Made by a program: the position numbers and the translations under genes
In this document: positions 35,581 through 43,425 of the stretch, piece by piece
Layout: the number at the start of each line of letters is the position of its first letter
Position numbering within the stretch: position 1 is the first letter of the stretch
Notes under the pieces: model-generated
The model's database searches: none
Seen by the model: the letters and a program-made list of their open reading frames with translations, nothing else
Told to the model about the DNA's origin: nothing
Origin: Lachnospira sp. UBA2821
GTDB taxonomy: Bacteria > Bacillota > Clostridia > Lachnospirales > Lachnospiraceae
DNA length: 64,000 nt
NCBI GenBank assembly: GCA_002351535.1
Contig: DEGR01000064.1
Location: forward strand, 134,103-198,102
Direction of reading: 5' to 3'

Positions 35581-36831
35581 TTATCCAAATTCCGCAATCC
35601 TGGTTATCCCTGTGTATATCTGTGATATTTTATACCATGTTCTAAAATCAACTACTCCGCTCTGTGGCAGCCCGAATATCTTCTGGAACTGCAATACTGC
35701 ATTTTTAGTTGCCTCACCATATCTTCCATCTGCAACTATTCTCGGAACTGCTGAATATACTGTTGCTATCTTATTAAGCTGCTCCTGTATGGTACGGACC
35801 TTTTCCCCTGATGCACCTATATCAAGGTTATATCCCGGCCATGAAGAAGGAATCCCTGATATAAGTTCAGCCGTATTCACATACATGTCATATCCGTAAT
35901 AATACCTTAATATCTCTATATCCGTATAACCACTGTCTCCGAGACTTTTGCTTCCCCACTGTGTCATCCACCCGTCGCACGTAACCTGCCTGCCATCACA
36001 ATATTGTGTTAAAATAGGCTGCTTAACATTAGGTCTTGATAAATATTTATCAAATATTTCGTCAACAATATCTGCTATACTTGTATATATATTTCTTCCA
36101 TTCATCCATTTGTGGTCGTAAGCCGTTGATGATGTTATTGTAAAATCATACCCCTTAGACCTGTACCACTCTGTATATGTCCTGTTAAGTGTAAATGACA
36201 TAATTGCAAGTATATTGGCTCTCAGCGTCTCTTTGGGCCATGTTGCGTATATCTCGCTCGAAGCAACATTTTTAATATAATCCCTGTAAGTAACATAATA
36301 GTTTTTTGCCGTACTGTCTGATGGTGCTCCATCATGTACCACAACGTACTCAGGAACCACAACCCTGCTAAGTACAATTTCCGGATTTTCCTCTAATGGT
36401 TTCACCTCATCTTCGGGAATCTTTTCAGGATACTGCCCATATAATGTATGTGCCGGAATAACTATATTCTCCCCCTGTCCCTGAGGCGTTATTTTTCTTA
36501 ATTTCACTATCTGGATAGAATTTGTCTCCGATAATATCTGAATACCGGAAACATTTTCTCCGAGGTATCCTTCAGCATTAACCTGCACACTATATTCAGA
36601 ATAAGGCTGTTCTATATTACTTTCACTCAGACTCCACTCAACAGGCGGTGCCGGCAGTTCCTGTTCCTCAACCCTTCCATTCTCATCCGTCTTCTGTTCA
36701 TCGATAACTTCCTCCGGGTTGCCTGTATAGGATATCGATACTGTTGCATCCTGAATAGGTATATTGTCAGAATTCAGAACATTTATCGTTACTGCTCCCT
36801 TATCAATATTATTTTCCTGCATAATGCGCAT
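35581..36831 (-). CDS. Peptidoglycan-binding protein with SpoIID-like middle domain
   Basis: A 416-residue protein without a clear signal peptide. Residues 10-115 look like a carboxypeptidase-regulatory/CNA-type beta fold (GAVTINVLNSDNIPIQDATVSISY). The middle (about 165-325) has WPKETLRANILAIMSFTLNRTYTEWY and QYCDGRQVTCDGWMTQWGSKSLGDSGY, which resemble the SpoIID pattern of an early ALKAQAVAARTYA line followed by a later Cys/Gly-rich region. The last 75 residues are a PG_binding_1 domain (GEKVRTIQEQLNKI...VADGRYGEATKNAVLQFQKIFGLPQSG). A wall role seems likely; how it leaves the cell is unclear. Its ribosome binding site lies in the 3' arm of a terminator-like hairpin. Confidence 0.75.
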   Translation of the reverse strand: MRIMQENNIDKGAVTINVLNSDNIPIQDATVSISYTGNPEEVIDEQKTDENGRVEEQELPAPPVEWSLSESNIEQPYSEYSVQVNAEGYLGENVSGIQILSETNSIQIVKLRKITPQGQGENIVIPAHTLYGQYPEKIPEDEVKPLEENPEIVLSRVVVPEYVVVHDGAPSDSTAKNYYVTYRDYIKNVASSEIYATWPKETLRANILAIMSFTLNRTYTEWYRSKGYDFTITSSTAYDHKWMNGRNIYTSIADIVDEIFDKYLSRPNVKQPILTQYCDGRQVTCDGWMTQWGSKSLGDSGYTDIEILRYYYGYDMYVNTAELISGIPSSWPGYNLDIGASGEKVRTIQEQLNKIATVYSAVPRIVADGRYGEATKNAVLQFQKIFGLPQSGVVDFRTWYKISQIYTGITRIAEFG

Positions 36832-36836
36832 AAAAA

Positions 36837-36883
36837 AACTCCTGTCATAAATTTACTTTTCGTATAAATATATGACAGGAGTT
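36837..36883 (-). terminator. Terminator-like hairpin carrying the next gene's ribosome binding site
   Basis: A perfect 13-bp stem (AACTCCTGTCATA / TATGACAGGAGTT, 21-base loop) starts seven bases after the folA stop on the minus strand and is followed by a T-run that ends at the ATG of the next gene. AGGAG in the 3' arm is that gene's only ribosome binding site. Confidence 0.8.
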
Positions 36884-36889
36884 CCTCCT

Positions 36890-37393
36890 TTATTCTTTTA
36901 CCTGTTCAATTATCCTTACATACTTTCTATAGTAGTATTCCACGTCAAAGTATGTCTGTTCTTCACTCTCTTCTACAAGTTTCCACTCATCATCTGATAC
37001 GGGTGGGCAAAATGTGTCCGCTTCATATTCATAATCAATAAATGTTACATATGCTGTATCGCATCTGTCTATCAGGAGCTTATATATCTGTCCGCCCCCC
37101 ATTACAAATATTTTATCTGTATCATATACACTTAATATCTCATCAAGTTCTTCAATGGAATGTGCAACTGTTGCACCCTTCACATTGTAATCTTTTCTTG
37201 AAGTAAGAATTATATTTGTCCTGTTTACAAGAGGACGTTTTCCGGGAAGTCTCTCAAACGTTTTCCTTCCCATAACAACTACATTACCTTCTGTAAGCTC
37301 CCTGAAGTTTTTCATGTCATCAGGAATAGATACAAGAAGTTCTCCCTTTCGTCCTATTCCCCAGTTCTTATCTGCTGCAACAATTAATTTCAT
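36890..37393 (-). CDS. folA: Dihydrofolate reductase
   Basis: A 167-residue NADPH-dependent reductase of dihydrofolate. The start is MKLIVAADKNWGIGRKGELLVSIPDDMKNFRELT with the usual Asp in the active site (PDDM), then VVVMGRKTFERLP, NIILTSR and IFVMGGGQIYKLLI. The ATG at 37393 is the canonical DHFR start and has TGGAGATTAGT before it. An open frame continues 16 codons upstream to a TTG, but that stretch belongs to a repeated leader element and not to the enzyme. Confidence 0.96.
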   Translation of the reverse strand: MKLIVAADKNWGIGRKGELLVSIPDDMKNFRELTEGNVVVMGRKTFERLPGKRPLVNRTNIILTSRKDYNVKGATVAHSIEELDEILSVYDTDKIFVMGGGQIYKLLIDRCDTAYVTFIDYEYEADTFCPPVSDDEWKLVEESEEQTYFDVEYYYRKYVRIIEQVKE

Positions 37394-37470
37394 ACTAATC
37401 TCCATTCCGCAGACGCTATGCGTCAGAGGAATCGCGGGCAAAATATCAAATTATGCCCTGCGATAAAAAC
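37391..37470 (-). repeat. Repeated structured leader element, copy A (before folA)
   Basis: On the minus strand the element contains a hairpin ATCGCAGGGC...GCCCGCGAT, a short GACGC-AT-AGCGTC stem, and TCTGCGGAATGGAGATTAGT leading to the folA ATG. It closely matches copy B before hflX. It carries the folA ribosome binding site. Confidence 0.82.
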
Positions 37471-37538
37471 TAATTGTGACGCCTGCGGCACAATTAGTCG
37501 TGTGAAAAATCAGCATATCAATGTAAGGTTTTTCACAC
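37470..37538 (-). other. Two tandem hairpins between hflX and folA
   Basis: CTAATTGTG/CACAATTAG (37470-37497) and GTGTGAAAAA/TTTTTCACAC (37500-37538) form perfect 9- and 10-bp stems. The second overlaps the hflX stop codon. Together with the leader repeat they fill the whole 144-base gap with structure; the hflX-proximal stem may end or stabilise the hflX transcript. Confidence 0.7.
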
Positions 37539-38800
37539 TAATTCACTTTACCTTCTATTTCCGCCGGTATATATGCCTCTACATATATACCTTCCTCTAC
37601 ATATTCCTCTTTAAGAAGTTCTCCATACTTTCTGATATATTGAATCTTTCCGGCATCAGCATAACTGAATACTTTGGCAATATATTTCTTGGAATCTCTT
37701 ATTATACTTTCAACAGCATCGAGAATTGCCTCAATCCCATCGCCTTTTTTAACCGAAGCATTAATAACATAGTCGGCTCTTGAATCCCTGAGGAGTGGCT
37801 TCTCAATTTCGCCGTTTGCTACCGCATCCTGCATCTTATCTGATTTGTTAAATACCGTAATCACAGGTTTATCTTCAACTCCGAGGTTTCCAAGTGTTTC
37901 ATACACTGTATGAATCTGTTTATCCATCTGTGGATTTGAACTGTCTACCATATGAAGAATAATATCTGCATATTTAGCCTCTTCAAGTGTACTTCTAAAT
38001 GCATCTATCAGATGATGTGGCAGTTTTCTTATGAAACCTACTGTATCTGTAACAAGTATCTCCTGCCCACTTGGCAGCTTATAATTTCTTGTTGTCGGGT
38101 CAAGGGTAGCAAATAATTTATCCTCTTCAAGAACACCGGCTTTTGTTAACACATTTAGAAATGTTGATTTACCGGCATTGGTATATCCTACAACAGATAC
38201 TACCGTAACAGGATTTTTTTCCCTGTTTTTTCTCGCTGTCTCTCTCTGATTCTTTATATTTTCAACTTCCTGCTTAAGCATTGATATTCTATCCTTTATA
38301 AGACGACGGTCCATCTCAAGTTTTTTTTCACCGGGACCTCTTGTACCAATACCTCCACCTAATCTCGACAAAGAGCTTCTAAGTCCGACAAGTCTTGATG
38401 CTCTGTATTTAAGCTGTGCAAGCTCCACCTGAATCTTTCCCTCTCTTGTCCTTGCCCTCTCAGCAAATATGTCGAGAATAATCAGGGTTCTGTCCATAAC
38501 TTTGAGTTCCAGCTCGCTTTCAAGATTGGAAAGCTGTGCCGGCGACAGTTCGTCATCGCACACAATTCCTGTCGCACCAAGCTCATCAGCCATTTCTTTT
38601 ATTTCTTCAATCTTACCTTTTCCAACATAGGTACCCGGATGAATTTTCTCTCTGTTCTGGATAACTTTTGCTACTGTAACAGCCCCTGCAGTCTTAACAA
38701 GGTCTTCAAGTTCTTCAATAGAATCTTTTGTATCATCCTTTTCATCAAGGCATACCCCGACTAGTATAACCTTCTCTATATTCTCTGAATTTTCTAACAT
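37538..38800 (-). CDS. hflX: Ribosome-associated GTPase HflX
   Basis: A 420-residue GTPase that splits stalled ribosomes in stress. The N-terminal HflX domain has VGKGKIEEIKEMADELGATGIVCDDELSPAQLSNLE, then the GGIGTRGPGEKKLEMDRR glycine-rich hinge with coiled coil. The G domain shows G1 VVGYTNAGKST, G3 VTDTVGFIRKLPHHL and G4 FNKSDK. The ATG at 38800 is preceded by GGAATGGGGATTAGT; an open frame runs 16 codons further upstream into leader copy B but starts at TTG without a site. Confidence 0.96.
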   Translation of the reverse strand: MLENSENIEKVILVGVCLDEKDDTKDSIEELEDLVKTAGAVTVAKVIQNREKIHPGTYVGKGKIEEIKEMADELGATGIVCDDELSPAQLSNLESELELKVMDRTLIILDIFAERARTREGKIQVELAQLKYRASRLVGLRSSLSRLGGGIGTRGPGEKKLEMDRRLIKDRISMLKQEVENIKNQRETARKNREKNPVTVVSVVGYTNAGKSTFLNVLTKAGVLEEDKLFATLDPTTRNYKLPSGQEILVTDTVGFIRKLPHHLIDAFRSTLEEAKYADIILHMVDSSNPQMDKQIHTVYETLGNLGVEDKPVITVFNKSDKMQDAVANGEIEKPLLRDSRADYVINASVKKGDGIEAILDAVESIIRDSKKYIAKVFSYADAGKIQYIRKYGELLKEEYVEEGIYVEAYIPAEIEGKVN

Positions 38801-38878
38801 ACTAATCCCCATTCCGCAGATGCTATGCGTCGAAGTAATCGCAAGCAAAATCTCAAATTTTGCTCTGCGATAAAAAAG
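38798..38878 (-). repeat. Repeated structured leader element, copy B (before hflX)
   Basis: The same layout as copy A: a 14-pair hairpin ATCGCAGAGCAAAAT / ATTTTGCTTGCGAT, then GACGCATAGCATCTGCGGAATGGGGATTAGT and the hflX ATG. About four of five positions agree with copy A over some 80 bases, including the start codon. Confidence 0.82.
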
Positions 38879-38912
38879 TTAATTATGCCGCATATACTTG
38901 TTGTGGGAAATA

Positions 38913-40703
38913 TTATTCCCCTTCATATGTTGATTTAATATATAACTCTTCAAGCTGCTTATCATCTACTACGTTAGGTGCTTCAGTCATAAGACATGAT
39001 GCATCTTTTACTTTAGGGAACGCCATAACTTCCCTGATGTTGTCCTCTTTAGCCATATGCATAACAAGACGGTCAAGTCCATATGCAAGACCTGCATGAG
39101 GTGGTACTCCATATTTGAACGCATCAAGAAGGAAACCAAATCTGTCATACGCACTTTCCTTTGTAAATCCTAATACTTCAAACATCTTTTCCTGAATATC
39201 ATCCTGATGTATTCTTATACTTCCGCCACCGAGTTCTGTTCCGTTAAGAACTATGTCATATGCCTGTGCTCTTACTGAACCCGGATCTGTATCTATCTTG
39301 TCCCAGTCCTCTTCCATAGGCATTGTAAATGGATGATGCATTGCAACATATCTCTGCTCTTCTTCTGAATATTCAAGTAATGGGAACTCTACCACCCATA
39401 AGAAATTAAACGTATCTTTGCTTAACAGTCCGAGATTTTTTGCAATCTCAACTCTCAATGCACCAAGTACATCATATACTAATTTTGTCTTATCTGCCGC
39501 AAATAAAAGGAGGTCTCCCGGCTTTCCTTCAAGTCTGTCAACGATACCTTTCATCTCTTCTTCCGTCATGAATTTTGCAAACGATGACTTATATGTTCCA
39601 TCTTCATTAATTGCAATATACGCAAGTCCTTTGGCACCATAACCTTTGGCAAAATCAACTAATGCATCTATTTTCTTTCTTGGCATTGCTCCCTGTCCGT
39701 TCGCATTAATACCACGAACTGAACCGCCATTTTCAAGTGCTCCGGTAAATACTCCGAATCCACAGTCTTTTACTATGTCTGACACATCCTTTAATTCCAT
39801 TCCAAATCTTGTATCAGGTTTATCTGAACCATATCTGTCCATTGCTTCCTGCCATGTAATTCTTGGAAATGGTGTTGGAATATCAACTCCCATAATTTCT
39901 TTCCATAATTTTTTAAGAAGTCTCTCATTTACATCTATAACATCATCTACATCGACAAATGAAAGTTCCATATCTATCTGTGTAAACTCCGGCTGTCTGT
40001 CAGCACGAAGGTCTTCATCCCTGAAACATTTTGCTATCTGAAAATATCTGTCACATCCCGAACACATTAAAAGCTGTTTAAATAACTGTGGTGACTGTGG
40101 CAATGCATAGAAATTACCCGGATGCACACGGCTTGGCACAAGGTAATCTCTTGCCCCTTCCGGTGTACTCTTTGTAAGTATAGGAGTCTCTATATCAAGA
40201 AATCCTTCATCCGCCATAAATGAACGTACAAGTGTGGTCACATCACTTCTTAGCTTTAGATTTCTCTGAAGATTAGGTTTTCTTAAATCAAGATATCTGT
40301 ATTTAAGCCTTAATTCATCCTTAGTATTAACACCCTCTTCAACAGGAATAGGTGGTGTCTGTGCCTCAGATAATATTCTGAGTTCACATGCACGTATTTC
40401 TATATCACCTGTTTTTAAGTTCTCGTTAACTGCACCTTCTCTTTTTTCGACAGTTCCAACTACAGCAAGTACAAATTCATTCCTTATTGTCTCAGCCTTT
40501 GCAAAACCTTCTGCCTTTACATCTTTTTCATCAAATACTATCTGTAATAATCCCGAACGGTCTCTTAAGTCTACAAATATAAGACTGCCGAGATTTCTTC
40601 TCTTCTGGACCCAGCCCATTACTGTTACTTTCTCTCCAACATTTTCAATTGATACTTCTGTACATCTGTGACTTCTCTTAAGTCCTTTCATCGACTCAGC
40701 CAT
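38913..40703 (-). CDS. aspS: Aspartate--tRNA ligase
   Basis: A 596-residue bacterial-type class II synthetase. It opens with the OB-fold anticodon domain (KVTVMGWVQKRRNLGSLIFVDLRDRSGLLQIV), then motif 1 and the conserved ARDYLVPSRVHPGNFYALPQSPQLFKQLLM, the GAD insert at about 290-425, and motif 3 PPHAGLAYGLDRLVMHM. The ATG overlaps the stop of the HD-GYP-like gene by 8 bases. Whether the enzyme is discriminating or also charges tRNA-Asn is not evident from sequence. Confidence 0.97.
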   Translation of the reverse strand: MAESMKGLKRSHRCTEVSIENVGEKVTVMGWVQKRRNLGSLIFVDLRDRSGLLQIVFDEKDVKAEGFAKAETIRNEFVLAVVGTVEKREGAVNENLKTGDIEIRACELRILSEAQTPPIPVEEGVNTKDELRLKYRYLDLRKPNLQRNLKLRSDVTTLVRSFMADEGFLDIETPILTKSTPEGARDYLVPSRVHPGNFYALPQSPQLFKQLLMCSGCDRYFQIAKCFRDEDLRADRQPEFTQIDMELSFVDVDDVIDVNERLLKKLWKEIMGVDIPTPFPRITWQEAMDRYGSDKPDTRFGMELKDVSDIVKDCGFGVFTGALENGGSVRGINANGQGAMPRKKIDALVDFAKGYGAKGLAYIAINEDGTYKSSFAKFMTEEEMKGIVDRLEGKPGDLLLFAADKTKLVYDVLGALRVEIAKNLGLLSKDTFNFLWVVEFPLLEYSEEEQRYVAMHHPFTMPMEEDWDKIDTDPGSVRAQAYDIVLNGTELGGGSIRIHQDDIQEKMFEVLGFTKESAYDRFGFLLDAFKYGVPPHAGLAYGLDRLVMHMAKEDNIREVMAFPKVKDASCLMTEAPNVVDDKQLEELYIKSTYEGE

Positions 40704-41322
40704 TTTTCATATCTTCCTTTCCTCTGACGGGCTTATTACCCATAATTTTTTCTATGTCAACTTCATGAACAACTCTCTGGAATGCCAGAAATATTTTCAT
40801 ATCAAAGTTTTCAATCTCATCTATCATCATTTCCACTGCCGTATCCACATCAAACGCTGAACGGTATGTTCTGTCTGATATAAGTGCTGAAAACACATCG
40901 CACACCCTCAGGATTCTTGCTTCCACAGGAATGTTTTCACCATACAGGTTTCCCGGATATCCTGTTCCATCATAATTCTCATGATGATATAATATTGCAT
41001 CAAGCACTACTTTGGAATAACCGGCATTTTTCAGTATATCATAACTGAGTTTAGAATGCATCCTCATATATCGCATATCCTTCACAGAATACTCTTCATC
41101 ACTATTCTCATTCATATACCTTACCAGCGGAATTTTTCCAATGTCATGCATCATACCTGCAACCGCAATATCATAACATTTATTTTCGGGCATTCCAAGC
41201 TCTTTTGCAACATAATATCCCATATTACTCACACAGATACTATGCCTTATAACATCCTTAAGTTTTATCTGTAACTGTTCTTTCAGAACATCTTCGTCAA
41301 TACTTTTTGAATAAGGTGTCAT
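40696..41322 (-). CDS. HD-GYP-like phosphohydrolase
   Basis: A 208-residue single-domain HD protein. The metal ligands are in RHSICVSNMGYYVAKELG, AGMMHDIGKIPLVRYM and LDAILYHHENYDGTGYPGNLYGENIPVEARILRVCDVFSALISDRTYRSAF. The HHENYDGTGYPG box is typical of HD-GYP domains that degrade cyclic di-GMP, and there is no receiver domain. Its ATG overlaps the hemZ stop (TGATG), and aspS overlaps its own 3' end. It could counter the GGDEF protein at 10882-14205, though nothing links the two directly. Confidence 0.88.
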   Translation of the reverse strand: MTPYSKSIDEDVLKEQLQIKLKDVIRHSICVSNMGYYVAKELGMPENKCYDIAVAGMMHDIGKIPLVRYMNENSDEEYSVKDMRYMRMHSKLSYDILKNAGYSKVVLDAILYHHENYDGTGYPGNLYGENIPVEARILRVCDVFSALISDRTYRSAFDVDTAVEMMIDEIENFDMKIFLAFQRVVHEVDIEKIMGNKPVRGKEDMKNG

Positions 41323-42782
41323 CAAAACACTCCTTTATTATCCTGTAAAAAGCTTTCCTTTCGTTTAATCATATCATCTATTCTTTCAATATAACAGTCA
41401 ACATCTTTTACATTTTCTATACGTTCTATACGATTACCGTCAGGAAACACCATCTTAGATGAAGCACCTGCACCACAGGCAATTATAGGCTGCACTTCTT
41501 CCATAATAAGTATATTATATATTCCGGCTTTTCCCGGCTTTGCATACCCGACATTTTCCATGTTACCTGTCATGTTTTTCTGTCTGTACAGATAATATGG
41601 CTTCATTCCCATTCCATATGCATATTCCGCACACATATCCATGACTTCATCACTGTTATTATAAGAATATCTGCTATATATTTCCTTCATGGTATTAAGT
41701 CTTGCAGCTCTTTTTATTGCAAGGGAATGTATTGTTATGCTGTCAGGATTAAGTCTTTTTGCTTCTTCAAGTGTATATTTTATATCCTCTGTAGTCTCCT
41801 GCGGAAGCCCGACAATAAAATCCATATTAATATTATCAACCCCCTGCTCTCTTGCAAGTGCAAATGCATCAGTAATGTCTTTCACTGTGTGACGCCGGCC
41901 AATAATATCAAGTGTCTTCTGATTCATAGTCTGTGGATTAATTGACATCCTCGTAACTCCATATTGCATCATAACCCTGAGTTTGTCAGCCGATATACTG
42001 TCCGGTCTTCCCGCCTCAACCGTAAACTCCTTTATATTGGTAAAATCGAATTTTTCTCTTATAACGCCAAGGAGTCTGTCTAACTGATGCGGTTTTAATG
42101 TCGTAGGTGTTCCACCACCTATGTATACAGTGTTTAATTCCCTGTCCGAAAATGCTTTCGACACATAATCTATTTCTTTAATAAGTGCGTCGAGATACTT
42201 ATCCACCTTATCGGTATATCTTGCAAGCGGATATGACGAAAACGAACAGTATGAACATATGCTTGGACAAAATGGAATACCTATGTATACACTATGCCCG
42301 TTTTTATAATTAATATTATTAAGAAGATTAAGTTCATATTCCGATATATCAATACTAAGTCCTGTCTTTTTATCAGAAACATAATATTCACTCTTCATAT
42401 GTTTCCTCAGCCATTCCTTATCATTTCCTTCTGCAAGAAGTGCTGACGTAATCTTTGTAGGTCTTATGCCTGAAAGTGTTCCCCATGGAAGCTTTTTATC
42501 AGTATATCCCGATAATGTATTATATACGACTCTCTTTAAAACATTTTTAGTCTGCTTTCTGTCACTGTAATCAATTACATCTTCACATTCTGTCACCGGC
42601 TCCGGCTTATCCTTTACATATAACTTCGTACTTACACTTTCACTTTGTATATCCGTAACTAATGTATAATCTGCTGCGACATCTTTATCTGTTGCCATAT
42701 CTTCGCCCGGAAAGAATTGTCTTATAAGTCCCTGGATATCATACTCAAAATCATTAATGTTTTTATATTTAATAAGTATCAT
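41322..42782 (-). CDS. hemZ: Radical SAM coproporphyrinogen III oxidase-like protein HemZ
   Basis: A 486-residue radical SAM protein of the HemZ type. An N-terminal domain of about 155 residues precedes the core; the Fe-S motif is GIPFCPSICSYCSFSSYPL (CxxxCxxC), followed by VYIGGGTPTTL, FTVEAGRPDSI and MDFIVGLPQET. HemZ is named for oxygen-independent coproporphyrinogen oxidation; its true reaction in Clostridia without heme genes is uncertain. Start ATG overlaps the 3' end of the MBL hydrolase gene by 14 bases. Confidence 0.92.
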   Translation of the reverse strand: MILIKYKNINDFEYDIQGLIRQFFPGEDMATDKDVAADYTLVTDIQSESVSTKLYVKDKPEPVTECEDVIDYSDRKQTKNVLKRVVYNTLSGYTDKKLPWGTLSGIRPTKITSALLAEGNDKEWLRKHMKSEYYVSDKKTGLSIDISEYELNLLNNINYKNGHSVYIGIPFCPSICSYCSFSSYPLARYTDKVDKYLDALIKEIDYVSKAFSDRELNTVYIGGGTPTTLKPHQLDRLLGVIREKFDFTNIKEFTVEAGRPDSISADKLRVMMQYGVTRMSINPQTMNQKTLDIIGRRHTVKDITDAFALAREQGVDNINMDFIVGLPQETTEDIKYTLEEAKRLNPDSITIHSLAIKRAARLNTMKEIYSRYSYNNSDEVMDMCAEYAYGMGMKPYYLYRQKNMTGNMENVGYAKPGKAGIYNILIMEEVQPIIACGAGASSKMVFPDGNRIERIENVKDVDCYIERIDDMIKRKESFLQDNKGVF

Positions 42783-43392
42783 ACATTGACCTCTCGTAGC
42801 CTATCTTCGTCTCTTCATTATGCCCCGGATACACAATAACGTCATCATCAAGCTTTAATAACTTCTGTGTAATAGAATTAATAAGCTCAGAATAACTTCC
42901 TGTAGGAAAATCCGTTCTTCCGTATGACTGGCAGAACATTGTATCACCACTAAAAAGTACTTTGTCTGAAGCCACATAATAACAACATCCACCTTTTGTA
43001 TGTCCGGGTGTATGAATTACTTCATATTTTACTCCACCGAATAAAAGTGTCTGTCTATCACGTACATACTCATCTGCGTCTACACTTAATCTCATTCCCA
43101 TCATCGATGCTACATTTGCATCTGATGTAAGCACATCTTTTTCATCTTCGTGTGCATATATTTTTATTCCATATTCTGCCTTTATATCAAGTGCTGCACC
43201 TATATGGTCAAAATGTCCATGTGTAAGCAGTATTGCCACCGGTTTTACCCCGAGTTCCGTAATTTTTCTTTTAATTATATCTGCCGAATCTGCCGGGTCA
43301 ATTATTACAGCCTCTTTTATATCCCCGTCATATGCTATATAACAATTAGTCATAATAGGTCCAAGCACCATGTGCTTCACTACTAATGCCAT
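42769..43392 (-). CDS. MBL-fold hydrolase (glyoxalase II-like)
   Basis: A 207-residue metallo-beta-lactamase-fold protein. The zinc motif is LLTHGHFDHIG, followed by HTPGHTKGGCCYYV, FSGDTMF and a final His in VYPGHNEETKIG. It resembles YqgX/glyoxalase II-like hydrolases acting on thioesters or other small substrates. GGAGGAATT stands before the ATG. It follows relA by 33 bases and overlaps hemZ. Confidence 0.93.
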   Translation of the reverse strand: MALVVKHMVLGPIMTNCYIAYDGDIKEAVIIDPADSADIIKRKITELGVKPVAILLTHGHFDHIGAALDIKAEYGIKIYAHEDEKDVLTSDANVASMMGMRLSVDADEYVRDRQTLLFGGVKYEVIHTPGHTKGGCCYYVASDKVLFSGDTMFCQSYGRTDFPTGSYSELINSITQKLLKLDDDVIVYPGHNEETKIGYERSMYDTY

Positions 43393-43425
43393 AATTCCTC
43401 CATTTCATATTCATAAGCCGTATTA

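Noticed and set aside
37394..37441. Longer N-terminus of FolA (16 extra residues from a TTG)
   Set aside because: The extension is the translated leader repeat, and DHFR starts at the MKLIVAADKNWGIG ATG, which has a proper ribosome binding site.
38801..38848. Longer N-terminus of HflX (16 extra residues from a TTG)
   Set aside because: Same repeat as before folA; HflX homologues begin near the downstream ATG.
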